Numbered from the stretch's first letter, positions 1-8,633 are shown. The stretch is 20,305 bases of DNA from Dysgonomonas sp. UBA7710 (GCF_002482385.1 NZ_DLFW01000047.1:1-20305); one strand, 5' to 3'. The notes: a model not told the origin generated them from the letters alone. Made by a program: numbers and translations.

Positions 1-17
1 GAAGCTTACGGCAGGTT

Positions 18-83
<66 letters not shown>

Positions 84-195
84 ATAAAATAGGGTTAATA
101 CCCAAACAATGAGGATTAAAAAATGATAAATTGTGTGTTTTATTTTGCACTTTCATATGATTTCGGCTGCTTTAATTCGCAATACAACATGTTTT

Positions 196-1365
196 TTACT
201 TGTTAATTCTGAATATCTCGCTTCCGGCCAAAAGAAAAGCTCCCACGCCATAACTGGCGGTCATGTCTCCGGTCACTTTTTTAGGGTCCGCTCCGATAGG
301 TTGTACCCAGCCGACCTTTCCATCCTTATCTACGGTCGAGAGCAAGGCTTCCCATGATTTTTTCAAAACTGGCTTGTATTCTTCCTTTCCCAGTAATCCA
401 TCATTGATTCCATAAGCTAAGGCATATGTAATAAGGGCAGTCGCGCTGGTTTCCGGGGAAGGATAGCTTTCAGTATCTAAAAGACTTGCATGCCAGAAAC
501 CGGTGGAGCTTTGCAATGTAGCCAGGCGAGGGATAAATTCCCTGAATAAGTTTTCGTAGAAAGGACGGTAAGCGGAATTTTCGGGCAGTAGCTTCAATAT
601 ATTTACAAGTCCTGCGGCAACCCAACCGTTACCTCTTCCCCAGAAGACCTTTTCTCCGTTTGCTTCTGTTTTGTCAAAGTAACTACTGTCCCGGAAGAAC
701 AGTCTGTTTTCCTTATCATATAAGAAGTTATATGTCCTTTTGAATTCCCTATCCATGTATTCAAGATATCTGTCATCACCCTTAATTTTTGCCGTGTGTG
801 CGTACACAGCCGGAGCCATAAATAAAGCATCGCACCATGTCCATGACTGCTTATTGGATATAAGCATTGTTGAATCTTGGGGATTGCCGATTATCCAGTC
901 GAGTCTTTCTATTGTGGAAGATGCCATTTTTTCATCTCCGTATAAATCAAACATATTCAGATAAAACTGTCCGATACACAACTCGTCTGCATGATACATC
1001 CGGTATTTGGGATAGCTCGCAAAATTGGCGGCTAACTTCCAGTTACCGGCTAAACCTATATCAGTCAGCCAGTGATAGTAAGTTGAATCGCCCGCAATTT
1101 TTGCCCATTCGGTCATACCAATATATAAGGTAGCATTCGTCCATGCGTCTATTCCGTAATCATGCAGATTCCCGGTCGTGGAATACCTGAAATTGCCGAT
1201 TTGCCAGTCGGCAACTTTTCTCATTGCCGATTTAATGCAGTGCTTGTCTATCGTGGACGATAAGACAGAAGCGGAAGGATAGGTGGTACATCCTGCCAGC
1301 AGGAACATATATAATAAATAACGCAGAAGAGTATAGTCGGGACTATACCTCGGTTTGTTTCTCAT
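196..1365 (-). CDS. GH105/GH88-type unsaturated rhamnogalacturonyl hydrolase, lipoprotein
   Basis: Predicted glycoside hydrolase of the YteR/GH105 group. This family removes the unsaturated 4,5-uronyl residue left by pectate or rhamnogalacturonan lyases, through hydration of the double bond. The 389-residue length fits one (alpha/alpha)6-barrel plus a lipoprotein signal. The N-terminus has a hydrophobic stretch ending in the lipobox FLLAGC (Cys26) and no acidic run after the Cys, so a periplasm-facing anchor is likely. Seen motifs are WTWCDALFMAPAVYA, whose Asp179 aligns with the catalytic Asp of YteR, and WGRGNGW (242-248), a family signature. It is transcribed in the same direction as the HTCS gene 138 bp upstream, which suggests a pectin-related utilisation locus. 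GH88 proper is a less likely alternative; substrate specificity is inferred from family only. Confidence 0.85.
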   Translation of the reverse strand: MRNKPRYSPDYTLLRYLLYMFLLAGCTTYPSASVLSSTIDKHCIKSAMRKVADWQIGNFRYSTTGNLHDYGIDAWTNATLYIGMTEWAKIAGDSTYYHWLTDIGLAGNWKLAANFASYPKYRMYHADELCIGQFYLNMFDLYGDEKMASSTIERLDWIIGNPQDSTMLISNKQSWTWCDALFMAPAVYAHTAKIKGDDRYLEYMDREFKRTYNFLYDKENRLFFRDSSYFDKTEANGEKVFWGRGNGWVAAGLVNILKLLPENSAYRPFYENLFREFIPRLATLQSSTGFWHASLLDTESYPSPETSATALITYALAYGINDGLLGKEEYKPVLKKSWEALLSTVDKDGKVGWVQPIGADPKKVTGDMTASYGVGAFLLAGSEIFRINK

Positions 1366-1387
1366 AGCATCTGTTTAAAAAGTTAAA

Positions 1388-1395
1388 CAAATGTA
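1388..1395 (-). promoter_or_regulatory. possible -7 box of the GH105 gene
   Basis: On the minus strand this reads TACATTTG, matching the Bacteroidetes -7 consensus TAnnTTTG. It sits 22 bp upstream of the GH105 start codon. No clear TTG box is present at the expected distance of about 20 nt upstream, so the promoter may depend on an activator such as the neighbouring HTCS. Motif evidence only. Confidence 0.3.
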
Positions 1396-1503
1396 TTTTA
1401 GGTATAATTAAGACGGGCATTTTTTGATATGCTATTATTGCTTTATTTTTTGCTCTAAATGCCAAGCTGTTTGTTCATGCGGTATTGTAAGGGATAAAAT
1501 CAA

Positions 1504-4500
1504 TTACAGATTCGTTTTTCTTTTATGCTTTGCAGCAAAAGCAGCAGGTGTTTCTCCGAATTCGATTTTAAAAGCCTTTGAAAAATAAGACTGGCTTTTG
1601 ATACCGACTTTATCCATTACCTGAAGTATAGACATATCCTGCTCGATAATCAGCCGTGCCGCTTTCCTCAACCTGTAATTCAGAATAAATTCGACAATGG
1701 ATTTATCTGTAAGAGTCTTCACTTTTGAATACAGTTTGCTCCGGCTCATGGATAATTCGGAAGCGATATAATTAACATCTATATTGGGTTGGTTAAGGTT
1801 TACCTCTATGGTTTCTATCAATCTTTTCAGGAAAATATTGTCCTGTTCATTTGCTGATAGTTCGGCACTGTCCACGTAATAGTTTTTTGCATAATATTCC
1901 CTCAGGTTTTGCTGGCGTTTGAAGATATTTTGGATAGACAACAATAACAAATTCAGATCGACGGGTTTTTCAAAGTAAATATCTGCTCCGGACCCGGCAC
2001 CTTCTATCTTAGACTCCAGCCCTGTTTTTGCAGTCAGCAAAATAAACGGTATATGGGATGTATTTATATCCTCTTTCACTTCACGCAGTAGTTCGACCCC
2101 GTTTTTCAAGGGCATCATTATATCGCTGAGAATGAGATCCACATCTGTGTCTTCCAAAATACAGGAAGCCTCGACTCCATCGGCAGCCGAAATTATCTCG
2201 TAATGTTGTGATAAAAAATTCGACAGGAGAATTTTCAGGTCGGCATTGTCTTCAACTATCAGTATCCTCTTTTTATTGCGCAGGAATATATCGTCCATAC
2301 TGTCCGGATTGCCGCTATTGCTTTTGGGTAATAATTCCCTGCTTATAGATTCATCTTCCTTCTTTCCTGTATCATCGAACTCGGATTCATCATAAACCGA
2401 TTCATCGGCAGGAAGATAAACTACAATGTCAGTACCCTTATCCCTCTCACTGAAAATGGAAATTGTACCTTTATGTAATAATATCAGGCTTTTGACCAAA
2501 GCCAAACCTATTCCGGTGCCAAGATGTTCATTCAGGTTCGCTGTATTTACTTTGTAGAACCTTTCAAAAACAGTACCGATTGAATTCCCGGATATACCGA
2601 CTCCGGTATCGCGGACAACCAGAAGAAAAGCTTTTTCAGGAACCGGATTTTCAAGAATCGTGTGGCTGTATTTATATTTTGATGAAAATTCAGAATAGTG
2701 GGAATATGTTTCTATAACGATCTCACCACCATCCTTTGTATATTTAAAAGCGTTATTAAGGAGGTTCATCACAACCTTTTCCACTATTTGCTTGTCTGCG
2801 CAGAGTGTTTCAGGAATACGGGGATCACATTTTATTTCAAATCTTATATGGCGTTTTTGAGCATAATCCCTGAAATCGGACGACAAATCAGTAACCAGAC
2901 GGTTTATATTAAGATGTTGAACCTGTAATTGCATTTTACCGTTCTCCACAGTTCTGAAATCCATCAGTTCGTTTACCAGGTTTAGAAGCCGTTGGGCATT
3001 GTTATGCAGTATACGGTAATAATATTCTTTCAGTCCTTCCTGTTTCAGATTATCTACCGAGGCGAGGATTAGTGATAGCGGTGTCCTGAAATCATGCGAT
3101 ATATTGGTAAAAAAACGTAATTGAGACTGGTGGATCTCTTCTTTTTTCAGCCTGTCGAGATTGTCAAGGTAAAGCTGCATTTTTAATTTTCTTTTGTCCT
3201 TGTAATAATGCAGAATGATGCCCAGGACTGATAATACCAAAACCGTATACAGTAAATAAGCTGGCCAGCTTACCCAAGGGGCCGGCCTGCGTTCTATTTT
3301 TATAACTGTCGGCGTATTATTCCATATACCATCATTGTTGGCTGCTGATATTTCAAAATAGTATGTCCCGGCAGGAACTTTCGAATACATGGCCGTACGG
3401 CTGGAAGCATCAACGGTTATCCAGCGGTCGTCGTATCCCCGTAAGCGGTACCTGAACATATTCTTATGGGGGGACAGATAATTATCTGAAGAAAAGCGGA
3501 ATCCGAAATTCGCCTGATTATGATTCAATATAATCTCATTGTTTAATATATCCGATCCTGACGTTACAGGAACATTATCTATATAAAAATCGGAAATAAT
3601 GACCTCCGGTATGAGAGAATTGAATTTAATATTCTGAGGATTAATGGCTGTAAAGCCATTGGTGCCACCAAAATAAAGTTCCCCCGTGCGGCTTTTAAAA
3701 GAAGCCAGAGGATAATACACCTGGCCCTGAAGCCCGTCGCTTTCGTCAAACCTGTGATAAGAATTGTCTCCCGGGTTATACCTGAATAATCCGTTGTCCG
3801 TACCCAGCCATAGGTATCCCGAGTTATCGGAACACATGCTGTATATGGCAGATACATTAAAATTCAGTATGTCCCGGAAAGATATGAACCGGGACGCGGA
3901 AGTATCATACTTCACAAGTCCGCGCCCTACTGTCCCTATCCATACATTATTTTCCGCATCCATGCAAAATGACTGGGCATTAAGGGTTTCCTGTTCTTTG
4001 GAAGAAATATTTTCTACAATCCTTGTTTTTATATTCATCCTGTAAAACCGTTCATGCGTAATGATCCACAGGTTTCCGTCATTGTCTTTTTGCATGTCGA
4101 GTATATAAGCATTTTTGTCAAAAGGATAATGTGTAAATTTTCCGCTTTTGAACGACAAATATGATATGAGTGAACGGTTGGCCTGATATGCGATCCATAA
4201 CGCCGAATCCCCTTCGAGGACAATCTTTCTGAGATCGTTACTGTATAAGCTTTCTTTATCACCCGGATTATTAAGAAAGTGGCTGAATTTCTTTGTTTTC
4301 GTGTCGAAACAATCAAGGCCACCCCTATACATGGCAATCCACAGTTTTTTTTCGGAATCAAATGCTATCGACTTTACATTGTTGTATGACAGGCTGTTAC
4401 TGTTCTCCATATGCTGGTAAGATGTAAACATGCCGGTATTTTTATCCAGACAGTTCAATCCTCCGCCTTCTGTGCCTATCCATAAAGAGTTCCCATCTTC

Positions 4501-5538
4501 GGCAAAACTACTGACCAGATTATGATTTAGCGAACTCTCAAAAGGCGTATATGTTCTGAATGCAGTATTTTCATCCAGATTTACATAACATAAACCTCCT
4601 GCATAAGTTCCTATCCATACGTTTTTATAACGGTCCCCGGCTATTACCCACACCGAGTTGTTCGGCAAACTGAACTTGTCCGACTTTGAATGAAGGTATA
4701 GCCGGTGTTCTTTGGTTACAGGATTCACTATATACAATCCTTTTTGCGTACCGATCCATATTTTGCCATTTTTATCCACATAAAACGTATGGAGAGGTGT
4801 ATTCTCATTTTTATCGCGAAATAACAATTGTTCTTCGATCTCACGTGACAAAATATTTATTTTAAGAACACCATGCTTCTTTGTCAGTATCCAAAGATAT
4901 CCGTCTATTTGCCTGATTCCTGCAATAGAGTGATCTGAAGGAAGAAGATGGAAAAGGGTAACTTCCCCCGGATTTTCATAGCTGCTATAATAAATCCTGT
5001 TATAATATGAAGCAAAATACATTCCGGATTCTCCTTTAGCAATGTATCCGATGTTGTTCATCGGCATTTGGTTATATAGGACCGGTTCGGGTTTGTCCCC
5101 TGCTTTTTTGATCCGGCAGAGCGTTCCTTTGGATATATACCATATATTATCTTTGGTATCTATTGATATGGCAGCTATATTCCCCTCCGTTATTTGCTGA
5201 AAAGAATCGGATTGCTTATGATATTTGAAAAGCCCGTTACTGGTGGAGACATAAAGACAACCCCGGATATCTTTATACATATTATGGAAAAGGCAGGTTG
5301 TGGGAATATCCGTATTCTGGAAATGGGATGAATACTTTTTATATTCGTATCCGTCAAAACGTTGCAGGTCATTTTCAAGGGATATCCACATAAAGCCGTC
5401 ATCATCCTGAATTATATCCTGTACCCCGTCATAATAGAATCCTCCTTTTGGGGAAAGGGTTCTGAACCGGTATGTATCTTGGGAATATATACATATGCTT
5501 ACCAGCAGTAAAAGAACAATGTTGAGGCTATGTTTCAT
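1504..5538 (-). CDS. hybrid two-component system regulator (HTCS)
   Basis: A single-chain sensor, kinase and transcription factor of 1344 residues, the usual HTCS size. A signal peptide (about 1-19) is followed by many Reg_prop propeller repeats (for example GKIWIGTQKGLYIVNP, NSLWIGTEGGGLNCLD, GYLWLGTDNGLFRYNP) filling roughly residues 30-630. A Y_Y_Y domain comes next, then a membrane segment near 757-782. In the cytoplasm there is a HisKA with the H-box NISHDFRTPLS (phospho-His815), an HATPase with NLLNNAFKYT, DTGVGIS and GTGIGLALV, a receiver with phospho-acceptor Asp1139 (ILSDIMMP), and a C-terminal AraC-type HTH (about 1240-1340). HTCS proteins bind oligosaccharides in the periplasm and activate adjacent polysaccharide-utilisation genes. 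The nearest likely target is the GH105 gene downstream. No key phospho-transfer residue is missing. The exact ligand cannot be read from sequence. Confidence 0.96.
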   Translation of the reverse strand: MKHSLNIVLLLLVSICIYSQDTYRFRTLSPKGGFYYDGVQDIIQDDDGFMWISLENDLQRFDGYEYKKYSSHFQNTDIPTTCLFHNMYKDIRGCLYVSTSNGLFKYHKQSDSFQQITEGNIAAISIDTKDNIWYISKGTLCRIKKAGDKPEPVLYNQMPMNNIGYIAKGESGMYFASYYNRIYYSSYENPGEVTLFHLLPSDHSIAGIRQIDGYLWILTKKHGVLKINILSREIEEQLLFRDKNENTPLHTFYVDKNGKIWIGTQKGLYIVNPVTKEHRLYLHSKSDKFSLPNNSVWVIAGDRYKNVWIGTYAGGLCYVNLDENTAFRTYTPFESSLNHNLVSSFAEDGNSLWIGTEGGGLNCLDKNTGMFTSYQHMENSNSLSYNNVKSIAFDSEKKLWIAMYRGGLDCFDTKTKKFSHFLNNPGDKESLYSNDLRKIVLEGDSALWIAYQANRSLISYLSFKSGKFTHYPFDKNAYILDMQKDNDGNLWIITHERFYRMNIKTRIVENISSKEQETLNAQSFCMDAENNVWIGTVGRGLVKYDTSASRFISFRDILNFNVSAIYSMCSDNSGYLWLGTDNGLFRYNPGDNSYHRFDESDGLQGQVYYPLASFKSRTGELYFGGTNGFTAINPQNIKFNSLIPEVIISDFYIDNVPVTSGSDILNNEIILNHNQANFGFRFSSDNYLSPHKNMFRYRLRGYDDRWITVDASSRTAMYSKVPAGTYYFEISAANNDGIWNNTPTVIKIERRPAPWVSWPAYLLYTVLVLSVLGIILHYYKDKRKLKMQLYLDNLDRLKKEEIHQSQLRFFTNISHDFRTPLSLILASVDNLKQEGLKEYYYRILHNNAQRLLNLVNELMDFRTVENGKMQLQVQHLNINRLVTDLSSDFRDYAQKRHIRFEIKCDPRIPETLCADKQIVEKVVMNLLNNAFKYTKDGGEIVIETYSHYSEFSSKYKYSHTILENPVPEKAFLLVVRDTGVGISGNSIGTVFERFYKVNTANLNEHLGTGIGLALVKSLILLHKGTISIFSERDKGTDIVVYLPADESVYDESEFDDTGKKEDESISRELLPKSNSGNPDSMDDIFLRNKKRILIVEDNADLKILLSNFLSQHYEIISAADGVEASCILEDTDVDLILSDIMMPLKNGVELLREVKEDINTSHIPFILLTAKTGLESKIEGAGSGADIYFEKPVDLNLLLLSIQNIFKRQQNLREYYAKNYYVDSAELSANEQDNIFLKRLIETIEVNLNQPNIDVNYIASELSMSRSKLYSKVKTLTDKSIVEFILNYRLRKAARLIIEQDMSILQVMDKVGIKSQSYFSKAFKIEFGETPAAFAAKHKRKTNL

Positions 5539-5612
5539 TATCTTTAAGAAAAAGTAGAAGTAACAAATTCGGGTTAACTTAAATGTTTCTATTCATAAAA
5601 AATGTTCTTGAA

Positions 5613-5620
5613 CAAAATTA
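5613..5620 (-). promoter_or_regulatory. possible -7 box of the HTCS gene
   Basis: On the minus strand this reads TAATTTTG, a match to TAnnTTTG, 75 bp upstream of the HTCS start. No TTG is found at the expected -33 spacing, so support is weak. Confidence 0.25.
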
Positions 5621-5999
5621 TTCGTTTTTCTATGAAGAACCGGTTAAACAGTTGAAAATATCAGATGATTATATCAAATTTCAGCTTACATATTCCAATA
5701 GTGAATTATTTAACTTTTTATAGGTGAAAGACTTTAATTACAGGTCAAATGAAGTAACGGAATTGCAAGGCATATCCAGTATAAGCCAGCTAAGAGCAGC
5801 CTTTCATTCCCTGTAACCATCACAGCCGGCGTTATGCCACCGGCCCAAAAAAGTAACAAAAGTAACACCTATTTCAGCTTTTAGCTGATAGCTTTTAGCC
5901 GTTAGCCCAAGCTATCGCACAAGAGACTTTACAGTCATCAGTTAACAACTCGTATCTCGTGTCTTGTTTACTCGTATCTAATATAACTTTCAACTTATT

Positions 6000-6026
6000 A
6001 CTTGTTAAAAGGTAACAAAGGTAACA
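6000..6026 (+). repeat. 27-nt exact direct repeat, copy 1
   Basis: Identical to 6171-6197. It begins ACTTGTTAAAAGG and ends with two GGTAACA units. The offset between copies is 171 bp. Each copy carries internal tandem GGTAACAAA units, so the repeat is nested. Confidence 0.9.
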
Positions 6027-6081
6027 ACCTTTACAGTGAACAGTTAACAGTTAGCAGTCAACAATCCGTAATATGTAAAAC

Positions 6082-6105
6082 CTTTGCGCCTTTGCGTCTT
6101 TGCGT
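6082..6105 (+). repeat. three tandem 8-nt units CTTTGCG(C/T)
   Basis: Units at 6082-6089, 6090-6097 and 6098-6105 read CTTTGCGC, CTTTGCGT and CTTTGCGT, followed by GAAAC. This word string is one I recognise as recurrent in intergenic DNA of several bacterial phyla; in translation it yields the frequently mis-annotated peptide FAPLRLCVK. Its function is unknown to me. Confidence 0.85.
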
Positions 6106-6170
6106 GAAACAAAATAAACAGGCTGCCTTTCCCGTAACTTGTAACTGCCCACAGGGCGAAGTAACTCGTA

Positions 6171-6197
6171 ACTTGTTAAAAGGTAACAAAGGTAACA
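6171..6197 (+). repeat. 27-nt exact direct repeat, copy 2
   Basis: Second copy of the element at 6000-6026. It is preceded by GTAACTCGTA where copy 1 is preceded by CAACTTATT, so the exact identity is limited to the 27 bases. Confidence 0.9.
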
Positions 6198-6240
6198 CAT
6201 TTTTCAATAGTTTTCATCCTGTTCCTTTTTGCTCCGCTGA

Positions 6241-6333
6241 ACAAATTGTATATGCTATAGATAAATTATCCTGCCGATAATAACATTGGCAGAACGAATT
6301 ATCTATTTATAGCCAGGCAAGACACAATTTACC
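6241..6333. repeat. imperfect long inverted repeat (hairpin)
   Basis: The left arm at about 6241-6275 (ACAAATTGTA, then GCTATAGATAAATTAT, then CTGCC) pairs imperfectly with the right arm at about 6288-6333 (GGCAGAACGAATTATC, then TATTTATAGC, then ACAATTTACC). The central loop is about 12 nt. Small bulges separate three paired blocks. It could be a degenerate miniature mobile element, a structured RNA leader, or chance in AT-rich DNA. Confidence 0.45.
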
Positions 6334-6459
6334 ATGCCGCAAAAAGAAAGACAAATCCGGGAAAGTAGGGTAGAGATGAGCCGGAACTCCAGGTAATAAA
6401 TATAGGAGGAAGTTATATACAGAAGGATTGCACGACTCAATTCAACCACTGATTACTGT

Positions 6460-6475
6460 TGACTGTAAACAGTCA
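6460..6475. repeat. short perfect inverted repeat TGACTGT-AA-ACAGTCA
   Basis: Perfect 7-bp arms around two bases, 140 bp upstream of the nagA start codon and upstream of the candidate nagA promoter box. It could be an operator for a dimeric regulator. It also resembles, in reverse orientation, the CAGTCAACA words of the repeat cluster, so it may simply be another member of that family. Confidence 0.35.
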
Positions 6476-6559
6476 CTATTTCATGTTTCAAATAAAACTT
6501 TGACGTCTTATGAGAACAGTCATTCGCATTACAAACCATATTCTGAAAATAAAAAAGCT

Positions 6560-6567
6560 TAATTTTG
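6560..6567 (+). promoter_or_regulatory. possible -7 box of the nag operon
   Basis: TAATTTTG matches the Bacteroidetes TAnnTTTG element, 48 bp upstream of the ATG at 6616. No TTG is seen about 20 nt upstream, so the -33 part is absent or weak. If this box is used, the upstream in-frame TTG at 6565 lies inside the promoter and cannot be the nagA start. Confidence 0.4.
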
Positions 6568-6615
6568 AGCTATCGTTTAATCAGTCCTAACCGATTACTA
6601 AAAACAGAACCTAAA

Positions 6616-7821
6616 ATGAGAATTATAATAGAAAATGCTACTTTAATCCTGCCTGAAGGGATACTAAAAAACGGGTTCATCGTATGTACCGACAGCAGTA
6701 TATCGCAGATAGGGGAAGGTTCTTTTGACAAGTACAACGATTCTGATACAGTAATCGATGCCAAAGGAAACTATGTTTCTCCGGGGTTTATAGATATGCA
6801 TACACATGGTGCAGGGGGACATGATTTCATGGACAATACAGTGGAAGCATATCTCGGAGCGGCCCGTACACATGCACGGTATGGGACAACAAGCCTTGTC
6901 CCCACCACCCTGACCAGCACGACAGAAGAACTGCTAAACACATTTACTATATATGAACAGGCAAAAAAGCAAAATACAGATGGAGCTGATTTGCTTGGAT
7001 TACATCTCGAAGGGCCTTATTTTGCTTACAATCAACGGGGCGCCCAAGACCCTAAATACCTGCGAAATCCTGAACCGGAAGAATATAACCTGATATTAGC
7101 TCACGGAGAGAAACACATTATCCGCTGGAGTATGGCGCCTGAACTGGATGGAGCTTTGGAGTTGGGACGATTATTGCGCTCGAAAGGTATTCTGGCTTCA
7201 CTTGGACACACAGACGCTCTTTATGAAGAGATTATCGAGGCATACAAAAACGGCTTCACCCATGTTACCCACCTCTATTCCTGTATGTCTACAATTACCC
7301 GGCGAAACGCTTACCGCTATGCAGGGGCCGTTGAGGCTTCTTATATGATAGATGATATGAGCGTGGAAATTATTGCAGACGGAATACATCTTCCTAAATC
7401 GTTGCTCCAGTATGTTTGTAAATTCAAGTCTATCGATAATATTGTATTATGTACCGATTCTATGAGAGCTGCCGGAATGCCTGACGGAGAATATATATTA
7501 GGCAGTAAGGACAAAGGACAAACGGTAATAGTCGAAGATGGCGTGGCTAAACTACCCGATCGCAGTGCTTTTGCAGGAAGTGTAGCTACTGCCGACCGGC
7601 TCGTGCGCACAATGGTAGAAGTTGCGGGAATCTCTTTATTCGATGCAATAAAGATGATAACCCGGAATCCCGCCCGTATTCTCGGCATTGATAAGACCAA
7701 AGGTTCCCTTGAACCGGGCAAGGATGCCGACATTATTATTTTCGATTCTGATATTTCGGTACAAACAACAATCGTAAAAGGTAAAGTAATTCATACACAA
7801 AACATTAATCTTAAATCATGA
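6616..7821 (+). CDS. nagA: N-acetylglucosamine-6-phosphate deacetylase
   Basis: Cytoplasmic amidohydrolase that removes acetate from GlcNAc-6-phosphate to give glucosamine-6-phosphate, the substrate of the next gene. With the ATG at 6616 the protein is 401 residues, close to the usual NagA length, and starts MRIIIENATLILPEG. An in-frame TTG 51 bp upstream would add a 17-residue tail with no family support. Visible motifs are HTHGAGGHDF (His62, His64), LHLEGPY with the metal ligand Glu132, LGHTDA with His198, VTHLYSCMS with His219, LCTDSM with the catalytic Asp281, and the C-terminal NPARILGI. All the metal-binding and catalytic positions of the family appear present. Its stop codon overlaps the nagB start (ATGA), indicating translational coupling. 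Confidence 0.95.
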   Translation: MRIIIENATLILPEGILKNGFIVCTDSSISQIGEGSFDKYNDSDTVIDAKGNYVSPGFIDMHTHGAGGHDFMDNTVEAYLGAARTHARYGTTSLVPTTLTSTTEELLNTFTIYEQAKKQNTDGADLLGLHLEGPYFAYNQRGAQDPKYLRNPEPEEYNLILAHGEKHIIRWSMAPELDGALELGRLLRSKGILASLGHTDALYEEIIEAYKNGFTHVTHLYSCMSTITRRNAYRYAGAVEASYMIDDMSVEIIADGIHLPKSLLQYVCKFKSIDNIVLCTDSMRAAGMPDGEYILGSKDKGQTVIVEDGVAKLPDRSAFAGSVATADRLVRTMVEVAGISLFDAIKMITRNPARILGIDKTKGSLEPGKDADIIIFDSDISVQTTIVKGKVIHTQNINLKS

Positions 7822-8576
7822 TCTTTAAAAAGAACAAGTTGACGGTAAAGATATATACCACAACCAAGGAAATGTCAGTCAATGCTGCGTTGGATGTTTC
7901 TACACAAATAAAAGAGCTTCTCAGCCGGAATGAACATATCAATATGATTTTTGCGGCAGCACCTTCTCAGTCTGAATTTCTAAAAGAACTGGTTAGCTGT
8001 AAAGATATAGATTGGGGTAGAATCAACGCTTTTCATCTCGATGAGTATATTAATTTGAGTGACGATGCGCCGCAAAGGTTTGGTAATTTTCTGAAAAAAG
8101 AGATATTCGGACTGTTACCGTTCCGGAATATTTATTATCTTGACGGAAATAAGCCGGCTGACGAAGAATGCAAACGCTATACAGCTTTGCTGGAGAATTA
8201 TCCGCCTGATATCGTTTGTCTGGGTATAGGCGAAAACGGACACATTGCATTCAATGACCCTCATGTTGCAGACTTCAATGATACAGAGACTGTAAAAGCC
8301 GTCACTTTAGACGAAATGTGCAGGCAGCAGCAGGTAAACGACAAGTGCTTTTCCAGAATAGAAGATGTACCGGAACAAGCATTGACATTAACGATACCCA
8401 CCTTGTTGTCAGCCCGGTATTTGTATTGTATAGTCCCGTTCAAATCCAAATCGCAGGCTGTGTACAATATGATAAACGGAGATATTTCGGAGGCTTGTCC
8501 GGCATCTATACTAAGGACTGAGGACGATGTTATCCTATATCTCGATAAAGATAGTGCCTCTTTACTGGTTCAGTAA
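7818..8576 (+). CDS. nagB: glucosamine-6-phosphate deaminase (NagB family)
   Basis: Cytoplasmic aldose-ketose isomerase/deaminase that converts glucosamine-6-phosphate to fructose-6-phosphate and ammonia, completing amino-sugar entry into glycolysis. The length of 252 residues matches the compact NagB forms without a long allosteric C-terminus. FHLDEY carries Asp75, equivalent to the catalytic Asp72 of E. coli NagB. LGIGENGHIAFNDP carries His142, equivalent to His143. The position matching E. coli Asp141 is Asn140; I recall this Asn form from other bacterial NagB proteins, so activity is probably retained. The ATG overlaps the nagA stop by 4 bp, which fixes the start. A 6-phosphogluconolactonase or sugar-phosphate isomerase role within the same superfamily is possible, but the nagA neighbour argues for NagB. 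Confidence 0.9.
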   Translation: MIFKKNKLTVKIYTTTKEMSVNAALDVSTQIKELLSRNEHINMIFAAAPSQSEFLKELVSCKDIDWGRINAFHLDEYINLSDDAPQRFGNFLKKEIFGLLPFRNIYYLDGNKPADEECKRYTALLENYPPDIVCLGIGENGHIAFNDPHVADFNDTETVKAVTLDEMCRQQQVNDKCFSRIEDVPEQALTLTIPTLLSARYLYCIVPFKSKSQAVYNMINGDISEACPASILRTEDDVILYLDKDSASLLVQ

Positions 8577-8633
8577 GAATAGCCAAAACAATGAATAGGT
8601 CTGAGACCCTAACCTTATAATAATTACTGCCAT

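Larger units (their letters stand above)
5845..6200. repeat. cluster of degenerate short tandem repeats
   Basis: Several unrelated short-period repeats lie end to end. AAAAGTAACA is doubled at 5848-5866. AGCTTTTAGC-like words occur at 5876-5908. ACTCGTATCT occurs twice around CGTGTCTTG at 5948-5979. CAGT(G/T)AACAG-like words are at 6034-6063, the CTTTGCG triplet at 6082-6105, and GTAACTTG/GTAACTCG words at 6134-6178. A 27-nt exact duplication brackets the last part. Compositionally similar word clusters occur between genes in other Bacteroidetes and in some cyanobacteria; that is recalled, not searched. Confidence 0.75.
5539..6615. other. long divergent intergenic region rich in short repeats
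   Basis: About 1.08 kb lies between the divergent HTCS and nagA start codons, far longer than other gaps in the window. The first 300 bases are AT-rich and show only a weak promoter-like box for the HTCS. From about 5845 to 6200 the sequence is a patchwork of imperfect short tandem words (AGTAAC/GGTAAC, AGCTTTTAGC, ACTCGTATCT, CAGTTAACAGTTAGC, CTTTGCGT). From 6241 to 6333 it can fold into an imperfect long hairpin. The last 50 bases hold a TAATTTTG box for nagA. I see no convincing protein gene, tRNA or riboswitch. An open frame at 6002-6280 is composed of the repeats and looks spurious. Confidence 0.8.

Noticed and set aside
3579..4361. Minus-strand and plus-strand frames of 90-108 codons inside the HTCS gene
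   Set aside because: Out-of-frame shadows of the propeller-coding region, with no motifs of their own.
5845..6200. CRISPR array
   Set aside because: Repeat units are short, irregular and of several kinds; there are no equal-length spacers between identical direct repeats and no cas genes in the window.
6002..6280. 92-codon open frame starting at TTG in the nagA upstream region
   Set aside because: It is made of the repeat words (twice LLKGNKGN from the 27-nt repeat, plus FAPLRLCVK from CTTTGCG units) and has no domain-like composition; a repeat artefact.
6565..6615. 17-residue N-terminal extension of NagA from an upstream TTG
   Set aside because: It lacks family support, and the TTG lies inside a TAATTTTG promoter-like box; the ATG at 6616 begins the conserved NagA N-terminus.
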